NCBI RefSeq assembly: GCF_026151205.1 | Contig: NC_087074.1 | Coordinates: forward strand, 496,001 to 560,000 | Direction of reading: 5' to 3' | DNA: 64,000 nucleotides | Source: Bolinopsis microptera | Taxonomy: Eukaryota; Ctenophora; Tentaculata; Lobata; Bolinopsidae | Part shown: positions 34,438 to 46,010 of the stretch, piece by piece | Layout: every line of letters begins with the position of its first letter | Position numbering within the stretch: the stretch's first letter is position 1 | The notes under the pieces: model-generated | What the model saw: only the letters and a program-made list of their open reading frames with translations | The model's database searches: none | Told to the model about the DNA's origin: nothing | Translations under genes and position numbers: made by a program

Positions 34438-37400
34438 ATGCCTCCCAGAAGGAAAAAGAAAAGGCCCGCAAAGGTCATAGACCTCGAAACAGTGAATGAA
34501 ACTGAAAACTCAAGTGAAACATCTCCTATTGAGACTATACCACCAGTTGAAGACAGTGAAACTGTAAAACCCACTACAAAGAAGAAAAAAGGGAAGAAAA
34601 ACAAGAAAACCGCTGTATCGCCCGATGATTCAGTAGTAGAACCAGTATGTCCCCCTGAAAGTGAAGAAGAAGCTAAATCAGCACCTCAAAAAAGCTCTGT
34701 CAGAAAGCGACCTACTGCAGCAGACCTTATAATATCAGAAGACCCCTCACCAGTTCCTGAAGTAAGCTCTGTCTCAGAAACCCTAGATATGAGCAGCGAG
34801 TCTTCTTCTAAAGTCTCAAGACGGGCTGCAGCGGTCGATTTTATGGACGAATCGACCCTGGTCCCTGCCAAAACGAGAAAATCCCCGAATACCAAGGCTG
34901 CGCTTCCAAAAGAGGAGGTGGTTAAAGCACATTCCTCTGAAACCGTGTCTCCAAACGAGAATGAGGAGATGACTGCGGAGGAGGAGGGGGATGGTATTGG
35001 AGGTGGCCTCGAGTTTCTAGGTTATCCTAACTTTGATGCTTACTCCAACTCTCTTCTGCCTGCAGGTTTGGAGAATTGTTTGTGGAGAATCGATAAATTT
35101 ATTTTTGGTCTGTTATTTGATTCTTATTCTTATCCTAATTGTGAAAAAATATTAAAGTATTATTCAGTGCCATTTCTTGAAAAAAATATATAAGTCACAT
35201 ATTGATTTCCTGGATAGTGGTTCAGTTCCTGAAGGTAACGAAACAGTTACCCAGCACAAAAGATGAGTACGATTTCTTCCTTTCTTACCCTTCCTTCATG
35301 GCGTTCAGTAAAAATCAGGGTCAAAGAGTCCTTCAACTCATTGGCAAGGTAATATATATTCAAATATTAACCTGTTTTTTATTGATACTGAGATACTGTG
35401 TGATCTTCCGCTATCAATATGATGCTGCTATCAATCATATGGATTTTCATAAAGTCTCTATCCAGTAATGTTCTATGCCAATAATTAATCATAACTCCTC
35501 CCCGCTATGCTAATTAAGCACTAATTAAGAACTTTATGTATTATGCTGATTTAATAGGACCCTCTCCAGATATTCAAACACCACCACGTGTATACTGATT
35601 TAGTCCTCCCCAGATATTCAAACACCACCATGTGTATCAAGCCTGGAACACACTCCCCTCCAACACAGTCACCGGTATAGAGGAACAGAGTGAGGCTGTT
35701 GTAGAGGCTAACGACACTCTGCTGGAGAGAGTTGATAAGATACTCGACATGTTGAAACAGAACAAGAACGAGAATAAACTCGAAGTGCAGCAGAAATCTT
35801 CTAAAAACGTGCGCGAGTGTTAAACGTTATTTCATCTGATTATCCGTGATTGAGAAAGTTTTGTCATATTTAATTTCCGAAATCTAATAAATTAGGTCTT
35901 GTCACTAGTTGAAATAGTTTTGATGATGATGAAATGTCAGGTGCTGGTAGCCGCATGGAACGCTAACAGTAACACCCAGCAAAACAAACCTATTCGTCTG
36001 CTCCACAGTAAGAACATCCTCAGACCGCAGTTGAGGTGGAAAGTGAAACCTGACAACACCAGTGTTCCCTTCGTCCCTAACATAAAACACAAACCTAACG
36101 CTAAGGTAACATGGTTATTGCTCTAGAAATATAAAGGTTATGTTACTTGTGTTCTAGAAATATAAAGGTTATGTTACTTGTGTTCTAGAAATATAAAGGT
36201 TATGTTACTTGTGTTCTAGAAATATAAAGGTTATGTTACTTGTGTTCTAGAAATATAAAGGTTATGTTACTTGTGTTCTAGAAATATAAAGGTTATGTTA
36301 CTTGTGTTCTAGAAATATAAAGGTTATGTTACTTGTGTTCTAGAAATATAAAGGTTATGCTACTTGTGTTCTAGAAATATAAAGGTTATGTTACTTGTGT
36401 TCTAGAAATATAAAGGTTATGTTACTTGTGTTCTAGAAATATAAAGGTTATGTTACTTGTGTTCTAGAAATATAAAGGTTATGTTACTTGTGTTCTAGAA
36501 ATATAAAGGTTATGTTACTTGTGTTCTAGAAATATAAAGGTTTTGCTACTTGTGTTCTAGAAATATAAAGGTTATGTTACTTGTGTTCTAGAAATATAAA
36601 GGTTATGTTACTTGTGTTCTAGAAATATAAAGGTTTTGCTACTTGTGTTCTAGAAATATAAAGGTTATGTTACTTGTGTTCTAGAAATATAAAGGTTATG
36701 CTACTTGTGTTCTAGAAATATAAAGGTTTTGCTACTTGTGTTCTAGAAATATAAAGGTTATGTTACTTGTGTTCTAGAAATATAAAGGTTATGTTACTTG
36801 TGTTCTAGAAATATAAAGGTTATGTTACTTGTGTTCTAGAAATATAAAGGTTTTGCTACTTGTGTTCTAGAAATATAAAGGTTATGTTACTTGTGTTCTA
36901 GAAATATAAAGGTTATGTTACTTGTGTTCTAGAAATATAAAGGTTTTGCTACTTGTGTTCTAGAAATATAAAGGTTATGTTACTTATGTTCTAGAAATAT
37001 AAAGGTTATGCTACTTGTGTTCTAGAAATATAAAGGTTTTGCTACTTGTGTTCTAGAAATATAAAGGTTATGTTACTTGTGTTCTAGAAATATAAAGGTT
37101 ATGTTACTTGTGTTCTAGAAATATAAAGGTTATGTTACTTGTGTTCTAGAAATATAAAGGTTATGTTACTTGTGTTCTCAAGAGCTCTTGAACCTGCAAT
37201 TGCAATATACACCTATCAAATATTTTCTAATGCTTCTTAGATGAAAAATGATAAATTATTTTTCCAGATTTTCAATTTCTACCCACAGGTGCCCCTACCA
37301 GAGATTTACAAATCACTGCTAAATGATGGACAGGATATAAATCTAACAGTTTTCTTGAAATCAGCAAGAGGAGATCAGAATGTCGACTATCCTCATCCCT

Positions 37401-40400
37401 ATCAGGTTTATATTTATCACGTTATTTCCGTCTTAGGATGTTCGTCATATTTTCGTAGCAGCATTATTGAATCAATTAAGGTGTAAACTGTAAAGATACT
37501 TAGTACATGAACAAATCAAAAACTATGTTAACTCATATCTCAACTTCTCAGCATGAGTTAGAAACTTTGGATCTACGACCATGGCAGCACGAACTAGGAC
37601 TAAAACAGGAGCCCAAGGAGGTAAAGGACACCCCCCTCACCATCATAGATCAACCTGATCAAATACCAGACCTCGTCAGGAAACTGGAGCAAGCTAAAGA
37701 GATAGCAGTGGATCTGGAGGCCCATAGTTACAGATCCTATCTAGGATTTACTTGTCTCATGCAGGTTTGTCTCATGAACCTGAACTTTTATTTCAGTTTC
37801 CTTCTCGTGATATAAACCTAAATTACTGAAAAATTTCACTGGTTCAAGATAGTGTGTCGAATACACCCAAAACTCGGCTTATCTCTGTTCATATCTTATC
37901 TTGTACCCTCCAACAGTCTCTGTTCATATCTTATCTTGTACCCTCCAACAGTCTCTGTTCATATCTTATCTTGTACCCTCCAACAGTCTCTGTTCATATC
38001 TTATCTTGTACCCTCCAACAGTCTCTGTTCATATCTTATCTTGTACCCTCCAACAGTCTCTGTTCATATCTTATCTTGTACCCTCCAACAGTCTCTGTTC
38101 ATATCTTATCTTGTACCCTCCAACAGTCTCTGTTCATATCTTATCTTGTACCCTCCAACAGTCTCTGTTCATATCTTGTCTTGTACCCTCCAACAGTCTC
38201 TGTTCATATCTTGTCTTGTACCCTCCAACAGTCTCTGTTCATATCTTATCTTGTACCCTCCAACAGTCTCTGTTCATATCTTATCTTGTACCCTCCAACA
38301 GTCTCTGTTCATATCTTATCTTGTACCCTCCAACAGTCTCTGTTCATATCTTATCTTGTACCCTCCAACAGTCTCTGTTCATATCTTATCTTGTACCCTC
38401 CAACAGTCTCTGTTCATATCTTATCTTGTACCCTCCAACAGTCTCTGTTCATATCTTATCTTGTACCCTCCAACAGTCTCTGTTCATATCTTATCTTGTA
38501 CCCTCCAACAGTCTCTGTTCATATCTTATCTTGTACCCTCCAACAGTCTCTGTTCATATCTTATCTTGTACCCTCCAACAGTCTCTGTTCATATCTTATC
38601 TTGTACCCTCCAACAGTCTCTGTTCATATCTTATCTTGTACCCTCCAACAGTCTCTGTTCATATCTTATCTTGTACCCTCCAACAGTCTCTGTTCATATC
38701 TTATCTTGTACCCTCCAACAGTCTCTGTTCATATCTTATCTTGTACCCTCCAACAGTCTCTGTTCATATCTTATCTTGTACCCTCCAACAGTCTCTGTTC
38801 ATATCTTATCTTGTACCCTCCAACAGTCTCTGTTCATATCTTATCTTGTACCCTCCAACAGTCTCTGTTCATATCTTATCTTGTACCCTCCAACAGTCTC
38901 TGTTCATATCTTATCTTGTACCCTCCAACAGTCTCTGTTCATATCTTATCTTGTACCCTCCAACAGTCTCTGTTCATATCTTATCTTGTACCCTCCAACA
39001 GTCTCTGTTCATATCTTATCTTGTACCCTCCAACGCTTCAACTGAGAAGTACTAACACTAAAACCTGCCCAGTTATCAACAAGAACAGAGGACTTCATAG
39101 TGGACACGTTATCACTGAGAACTGAGTTGTTACCATTAAATACTGTGTTTACAAATCCCGCCATACTCAAGGTATTTAATATACTGTGCCGAGTCACCTT
39201 TTACTTTGCAGCAAAAATAGAAGCAAATTCTTGAGATATAAAGCGTTTTAATAGGTTTATAGAGAAGTTCCAAGTGTTTCACTGTAAAATTGCAGGTACT
39301 ACACGGTGGTATAAATGATATCAGGTGGTTGCAACGGGACCTGGGACTTTACATTGTGAACATGTTCGACACCTACCATGCGTCCAAACAGCTGGGTCTG
39401 CCGAGATGTAGCTTATCTTATCTACTACACAAATACTGTGACGTTACTGCAGATAAACAATACCAGGTTTGTGCCAGGTATCTTTTTTTTACAGCGTAGT
39501 TTTTTTACAGCGCATTTGCGTGTGTACTTGTACATTACTATACAAGTACACCATGGAGGATGATCTTAATTTGACCCGATCTCTGAAGAAAATCAAGGAT
39601 TTCAATTATGAAGAAAAGGAAGATGTAGAGGGCTGTGTTGATAGATGGTTCACTACGACGGCAAAATAACTGAAAATAGACGACGTCGACATTCGTGAAA
39701 ATATGGACAAAGAAATATTAATAGCTCCGTCTATTTATAAAAGGTATATGGCATACTGGGTTACTCAAGCAGCAGACCTTGTACGGCGGCAGAGTAGGCA
39801 GATAAGCACTGTGATGGAAATCATTGAGTGCCTCAAGACGGAAGCGCGCGCTAGCAGACAAGGAAAAGGTGATCAGGCTGCAGGACCAGCTGCTGGTGCA
39901 GAAGGACGAACAACTACAGTTGTTTAAGACGTCGGTTGAAGAGACAGTACAAACAACGGTGGAGTCAGGGATTAAGAGCTACAGTGCAGCAGTACAAAAG
40001 GACAGCAAAAGTGGTACAATCTGCAACAGTAAAATTCTGAAGAATGTGATGAAGAGTGTGGCTGCAGAGGAGGACAGGAGCGAGAATCTGATTGTGTTTG
40101 GGCTGAAAGAAGAGGATGAAGAACAGCTTCCAGCTCTGGTAACCGCAGTATTGGAGGATATCGGGGAGAAACCTCATTTCGAAGCGAAAAGAGTCGGCTG
40201 GAAGAGGCCAGGTACGGCTATCAGACCAGTCAAGATCACCGTCCCAAGCTCAACAGCGGTTCATCAGATTCTGATAAAAACATGAAGACTGAGGCTGGCT
40301 GAGGCACACAAAGATGTATGGATTTGTCCTGATAGATCCAGTGAAGAGCGTGCAGCAAGGAAGAACGTGGTAACTGACCTGAAGAAGAAGAGGGCTGAAC

Positions 40401-43400
40401 AGACTCATCTCGACCACTACATCCGTAACGGGAAGGTCTGTAGCCGTGTTAAGAAGACACCATGAAATAATTCATGTCTCTCGGTTACCGATCAGTTTTC
40501 GGACGTTATCTGTATTTGAGAGACAATTATATTATATACATACACTATTATTTGATTGTTTCACACTTTTCACATTTCATCATTATATTACTATCCCAGT
40601 TAGCTGATTGGCGAATAAGACCGTTACCCGACGTAATGATAAAGTACGCTAGAGAGGACACCCACTACCTTCTATATGTGTACGACTGCTTGAGATACGA
40701 ACTTCTCAATCAAGGTTTGCTTATATCTTTACTAATATCATCTCTCTCCGAACTATTAATTGTTATAATCGATTCATTAGGTTTTGTCTTAATAGTGGTG
40801 TTATTAAACTTCAATTTATCATTATTATTATCAATTAAACTGTTAATTGCTCACTTGGATTTACCTTGGTAATACCCTAAAATGATCCTCCTTCAGGAAT
40901 GCACACACTAGAAAGTGTATACCGGAACAGTACTCTGGATTGTCAGCACACATTCCGAAAGCCTGTGTTTACTCAGGAATCCTACATGGAAGTTTATCAC
41001 AAAATACGAATCGCTCTCAAGCCACAGCAAAAAGAGTGTTTGAAGTAAGAATAAGATGTTCTATGTATTCAAGATAACGCTTTTAATGTTTATTATTATC
41101 TTTCTTGGCGTACAGAAAGAAACCGTTAGTTGAAAGCTTCTGGAACTTTCTAAATGTTCAACGAAGCTTCCAGAACAATGACATGACATGTACAATAATT
41201 GTATGTTTCGTCTACCTTACTAATTACTTCAAAATGTACCTCTTACCTACCTCCGTTCCTTAGCAGTTGTTCTACAGTCATCTTTAGTGTGCTGATTTTC
41301 CAATTAAGCGCCCAATCAAACAGTTAATTGTGTTCTTAATTGGGTGTTGTGTGAAGATTTGAGAAAGTTGGCCGATTTGTTCGATTATCTTCTAACGGTT
41401 GTACTACAGGTTGATATACGCGTGGAGGGACCATACAGCTAGGAGTGAAGATGAAAGTACAGCATTTGTACTGCCAAACCACATGATGTTCAAAATAGCT
41501 GAACTACTACCGGGAGATCAGGAGGGTGAGTGTGCTCCAGCGCCTCCCCCCTCTAGCGCCCTGCTAGTGGGCAGTGGCAGGGAGGGGGGTACCCCCTCTA
41601 GCGCCCTGCTAGTGGGCAGTGGCAGGGAGGGGTTGAGTGTACTCTAGCTCCCTGCTAGTGGGCAGTGGCAGGGAGGGGTTGAGTGTGCTCTAGCTCCCTG
41701 CTAGTGGGCAGTAGCAGGGAGGGGTTGAGTGTGCTCCAGTGCCCTGCTAGTGGGCAGTGGCAGGGAGGGGTTGAGTGTACTCTAACGCCCTGTTAGTGGG
41801 CAGTGGAAGGGAGGGGTTGAGTGTGCTCTAGCGCCCTGCTAGTGGGCAGTGGCAGGGAGGGGTTGAGTGTACTCTAGCGCCCTGCTAGTGGGCAGTGGCA
41901 GGGAGGGGTTGAGTGTACTCTAGCGCCCTGCTAGTGGGCAGTGGCAGGGAGGGGTTGAGTGTGCTCTAGCGCCCTGCTAGTGGGCAGTGGCAGGGAGGGG
42001 TTGAGTGTGCTCTAGCGCCCTGCTAGTGGGCAGTGGCAGGGAAGGGTTGAGTGTGCTCTAGCGCCCTGCTAGTGGGCAGTGGCAGGGAAGGATTGAGTGT
42101 ACTCTAGCTCCCTGCTAGTGGGCAGTGGTAGGGAGGGGTTGAGTGTGCTCTAGCGCCCTGCTAGTGGGCAGTAGCAGGGAGGGGTTGAGTGTACTCTAGC
42201 GCCCTGCTAGTGGCAGTGGCAGGGAAGGGTTGAGTGTGCTCTAGCGCCCTGCTAGTGGGCAGTGGCAGGGAAGGGTTGAGTGTACTCTAGCTCCCTGCTA
42301 GTGGGCAGTGGCAGGGAGGGGTTGAGTGTACTCTAGCGCCCTGCTAGTGGGCAGTGGCAGGGAGGGGTTGAGTGTACTCTAGCGCCCAGTTAGTGGGCAG
42401 TGGCAGGGAGGGGTTGAGTGTGCTCTAGCTCCCTGCTAGTATAGTGGCAGGGAGGGGTTGAGTGTGCTCTAGCTCCCTGCTAGTGGGCAGTGGCAGGGAG
42501 GGGTTGAGTGTACTCTAGCTCCCTGCTAGTGGGCAGTGGCAGGGAGGGGTTGAGTGTGCTCTAGCGCCCTGCTAGTGGCAGTGGCAGGGAGGGGTTGAGT
42601 GTGCTCTAGCTCCTTGCTAGTGGGCAGTGGCAGGGAGGGGTTGAGTGTGCTCTAGCTCCCTGCTAGTGGGCAGTGGCAGGGAGGGGTTGAGTGTACTCTA
42701 GCGCCCTGCTAGTGGGCAGTGGCAGGGAGGGGTTGAGTGTGCTCTAGCGCCCTGCTAGTGGGCAGTGGCAGGGAGGGGTTGAGTGTGCTCTAGCTCCCTG
42801 CTAGTGGGCAGTGGCAGGGAGGGGTTGAGTGTACTCTAGCTCCCTGCTAGTGGGCAGTGGCAGGGAGGGGTTGAGTGTGCTCTAGCGCCCTGCTACTAGT
42901 GTAGTGGGGGTTATTTGTCACTAATTTCGTCTTATTTGTGGTTAATTGCGAGTTTTATGTAAACATTTTACTCCACTGTTCGATATTATTCAAATTAAAG
43001 GAAAGTTGTATTTGAGTGTAACTTAAATTGCCAGTCAAATTAAAACTATCATATGATTTATCAGTTCACTGTCCTAGGTATCCTAGGTTGCTGTAACCCA
43101 CCCCCGCCTCTGGTGCGCCTGCACGTGCAAGAGTTACATCTAATCGTGGAGAAAGCGCGCCACTACAACCCCCTCCTTGATCCAGCTAATAATATCAGTG
43201 TTAACGAAGCGGAGTACACTCCTGGTTTGTTTAAGAGAAAATAATTTGAAATTTGTCTCTATCTAATCGGCCCTATTTAATCTATTGTTGATTTTCTCTG
43301 TTAAAGATATTGTGAGTAATTATTGTAGTCCCATTACCTTAGTATTGCTGTACAACTACTACAAATAATTGTTGTTGCTGGATTTAAAAAAACGATTAAT

Positions 43401-44184
43401 CCTTCAGGTTTTCTTGATATGACCCATCAGTCATCAGTAGAAAGCATTTTCACGTAATACTACTTCAGGTTTTCTTGATATGACCCATCAGTCATCAGTA
43501 GAAAGCATTTTCACGCCCAAGCAAACTCCAGCTCGCCGTATCAAAGAACGCAAGGAAATATTTTACATTCCCAAATCTGGACCCGATATAAAAATCAAGA
43601 ACAAGTCTGCAATCGAGGAAGATTGTGCATCAATAATATCAGAAACGGGAACTATCTCCGAATCAGTGTCTTCTCTCCAGTTCTTTGACACAGACGCCAT
43701 TAAAAATGAAATTACGGACGCTGTAAGGTCAGTAACCGACTCAATGTCAGCACCCTTCAGAATGTTCATGACGAAGATTGCTCAATTAAGAGACGAAGAG
43801 AAGAAAAAGGAAGATGAAACGCCCGAGCCAGTCAACCCAATCCAAGACATCGTTCCTCCAGAAAATAAAGAAGAAACAAATGAGGAGGATTCTTCTGTTA
43901 TAATCTTCAAACAACCTAATAAACGCACCTCAGAGGAAGCAGGAGACCTGAGAGCCACAACCAAACGCAGGAAGAAGACGGTGGGTGAGTTAAAACCGTT
44001 TAGTTACGAGGAAGTCACCATGACAAGTCTAGCTGCGGAAGAAGAAGTGAAGCCCCTGGAGCAGGGTGATATGTTAAATAAGGGAGACGATAGTCGGGCA
44101 ACTTCTATCAGGCAGAGGACTAATATAAAGTCCGGTAATAAGTCCAGTTTTCAGAAGTTTTTGAAGAAAAAGTTTAAGAAGTGA
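34438..44184 (+). CDS. EXOSC10: EXOSC10/RRP6, exosome 3'-5' exoribonuclease
   Basis: Thirteen exons: 34438-35065, 35218-35348, 35614-35808, 35941-36105, 37289-37405, 37552-37764, 39073-39171, 39296-39466, 40600-40714, 40897-41044, 41410-41525, 43078-43224, 43469-44184. They give 986 residues with closing phases (human 885). The nuclear exosome nuclease trims and degrades RNA. An acidic, Lys/Ser-rich N-terminal extension of about 200 residues precedes the PMC2NT domain ([15 protein letters not shown]). The DEDDy catalytic set is complete: D466 and E468 (AVDLEAHS), D524 ([10 protein letters not shown]), Y589 and D593 ([10 protein letters not shown]). The HRDC region follows ([30 protein letters not shown]), then a basic tail. 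Introns 4, 6 and 11 are minisatellites and intron 8 holds a LINE fragment. Confidence 0.95.
35570..35640 (+). repeat. 44-bp duplication of EXOSC10 exon 3 acceptor
   Basis: The acceptor and exon start CCAG|ATATTCAAACACCACCA occurs at 35570 and, as the real exon 3 start, at 35614. The copies differ by one base (CACGTG/CATGTG) before the first diverges. The 44-bp offset is out of frame. Confidence 0.85.
36118..37178 (+). repeat. 31-bp minisatellite in EXOSC10 intron 4
   Basis: About 34 copies of a 31-bp unit (TTCTAGAAATATAAAGGTTA...) filling intron 4, starting 12 bp beyond the donor. Variant units (TTATGTTAC, TTATGCTAC, TTTTGCTAC) are arranged in a higher-order pattern: the ten-unit order spanning 36541-36850 recurs from 36851, a 310-bp duplication. 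Confidence 0.95.
37878..39034 (+). repeat. 35-bp minisatellite in EXOSC10 intron 6
   Basis: About 33 copies of a 35-bp unit (CAGTCTCTGTTCATATCTTA...). A 35-bp period with no stop codon keeps all three plus-strand frames open for about 1.1 kb, so long apparent proteins here ([23 protein letters not shown]) are artefacts. Each unit carries a pyrimidine-rich stretch ending CCTCCAACAG, an acceptor-like sequence. The true exon 7 acceptor lies 39 bp beyond the array. Confidence 0.95.
39480..40465 (+). pseudogene. LINE ORF1-like insertion in EXOSC10 intron 8
   Basis: Same family as 24573-25428. A plus-strand protein, interrupted by stops and frame changes, begins near 39553 ([20 protein letters not shown]). 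A coiled-coil part follows ([20 protein letters not shown]), then the conserved [15 protein letters not shown], a [14 protein letters not shown] block and, after a stop near 40285, [16 protein letters not shown] up to a stop at 40465. It is flanked by copies of TTTTTTTACAGCG (39484-39512), and a polymerase segment is lacking. It is a dead insertion, in sense within the host intron. Confidence 0.7.
41526..42900 (+). repeat. 46-bp minisatellite at EXOSC10 exon 11 donor
   Basis: About 30 copies of a 46-bp unit (GAGTGTGCTCTAGCGCCCTG...), starting at the donor itself: exon end GAG G|GTGAGTGTGCTCCAGCGCC is nearly the unit phase GGAGGGGTTGAGTGTGCTCT. Variants include GCGCCC/GCTCCC, TGCTCT/TACTCT and short internal deletions. 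G-rich on the sense strand. Confidence 0.95.
43408..43515 (+). repeat. 61-bp duplication of EXOSC10 exon 13 acceptor
   Basis: Acceptor plus the first 46 bases of exon 13 are present twice, at 43408-43453 and 43469-43514, without mismatch in the exon part. The first copy runs into GTAATA, a plausible donor, so it could behave as a 46-nt microexon; inclusion would shift the frame. Confidence 0.9.
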
Positions 44185-44554
44185 TCCGATTTTTTTCTTT
44201 TTAATTTTAGGGTAATTTATTCAGTTTTTATTGAGTGGTTGTAAACTGTTTTATCTTTTTTAAGTATTATAGCGACAAGATTTGTTATTCATTTTAACAG
44301 ACATTCTTAAATGATTATCTTTCTGCTGTTCGCTTGTTCTCACTTTGTATGTCTGAATGGTGGTGTTTGTTTCACAATTACTTAAACTCTGGGTTCGAAT
44401 CAAGGATTGTGGGACATAGTTGTGGGATATGCTAGGCTACTAGCGAAATTTGTACATCCTTGAGTCAAAAGCAAACTATCCTGTCATTGTTATGATTTTT
44501 GGCGCCGCGCGCAGCACGTATCCACGTTTGACCCAATCTTTTTCTTCAGTAGTG
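44185..44554. other. EXOSC10-MDH2 intergenic spacer
   Basis: 370 bp between the two plus-strand genes. It must hold the EXOSC10 3' UTR and the MDH2 promoter/5' UTR. TTTTTCTTCAG (44540-44550) just ahead of the MDH2 ATG looks like a 3' splice site, so MDH2 may have a 5' UTR intron or receive a spliced leader. No TATA box seen. Confidence 0.45.
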
Positions 44555-45973
44555 ATGGCTAATATTGTCAGAAGAGCTACCTGCCAGTTTTTCAATGTCG
44601 GGAGTAGAAACTTCAGTGTCTCAGCACCAAGACATGCCAAAGTCTCAGTTCTCGGAGCTGCTGGCGGCATTGGCCAACCCCTCTCTCTTCTCCTCAAACA
44701 GGTACTTTTAGTTTCAGTTACAAGTTCAGAAATGCTTTTGAAGAGATGCGTTTGTTTGCCGGTAAGGGTAGGTCTGAGCGTATACTAAAAAACATATGAG
44801 CCAGCCCATTATGCTCGGAATTTGTTTTATGTTGCCGGTATACCTCTTATCACAGAAAAGAAAGCCTTTTTCGGCCTGCGCCCATATACAACATGTATCA
44901 ATTACCGGTAGTAACCAAGAAGCCTGAGCACTAATAGTAGATTTTAAATTTGTCTACCCTAATATTGGTCAGGTTTTTGGATACTGCCCGATTTTAGTAC
45001 AATAAAACACCTTATATTTACCGGTTATGTAATTGAACGAGGGGGGGGGGGGGGGGGGGTCACTATAGTCACTATACTCGCGCCAGCATCCCCAACTAAT
45101 TCGAAGGACTTATGACTAATCGGTTCCGAATCAAAAGTTCAAAATTCAACTGTTTTATTTACCAATATGGATATGTTCATAAAGAATTCGTTTTAACTTG
45201 TTTGCATGAAAAGTATTAATAGAATGAAATAGTCTGTGTTTAACATATTATTACGTGCATAACAACAATATCAAATTAGTTTGTAAAAATAGGCATAGGC
45301 TGCTATATTCCCTGAATTAATCAACTATATTAAAACTATAATAAGAACCGTTGAGGTGAAATTGTTTGACTTCTAGATTGCTTGATGTGACAAAATTAAG
45401 ATTTATTGCCTCTATTTTGAAAAACCATACCTCGATTAGAACATAACTTTACTTTATGATCACTAGCAGGAACCCGTCTAACCCTTAAATGGTGTCAAGA
45501 CTCAAGAGACTAAAACAATTATTACCTATTTAATTCGCGTTTTTGACACCACTTGGGGTACCAAATTTTGGGCTCTAAAACTCCTATTTCTTGGCCAATT
45601 TTTTATTTTTTCATTCTGATTTGGAGGCCATTAAAGCATTTGACCCAGTCAAAAAAGTTTCAGTTGTATATCTTTGACGGTTTTTGCAGAAATTCGCGTT
45701 AAAGTTGATGCTGTGGTGTCAGTAAAATGGCAATATATATATATTTTTTACAAAAATCCGTTAAATATGCAGATAAATTTAGACTTATGGAACTATCCTA
45801 TTTATTGCACGGCAACAAGAGGCCCATATTGGGGGGGGGGGGGGGGGTCGCTACACTTGACCCCCCCCCTTAAGGTTTTAAAAAAAATCATTGATAGATT
45901 TACAGATCTAGCTTGACAAAAATTTTCAGAAAAAATCATGTTCACGGGAAGCGAAAATCCGTTCAGTTTTTCA

Positions 45974-46010
<37 letters not shown>

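Noticed and set aside
37852..39125. Three overlapping open frames of 384-423 residues on the plus strand
   Set aside because: They are three frames of the same 35-bp repeat with no stop codon; the region is EXOSC10 intron 6. The real exon 7 (39073-39171) is in a different context.
44385..44405. GGTTCGAATC, resembling a tRNA B box
   Set aside because: No A box at proper distance and no cloverleaf could be folded by eye.
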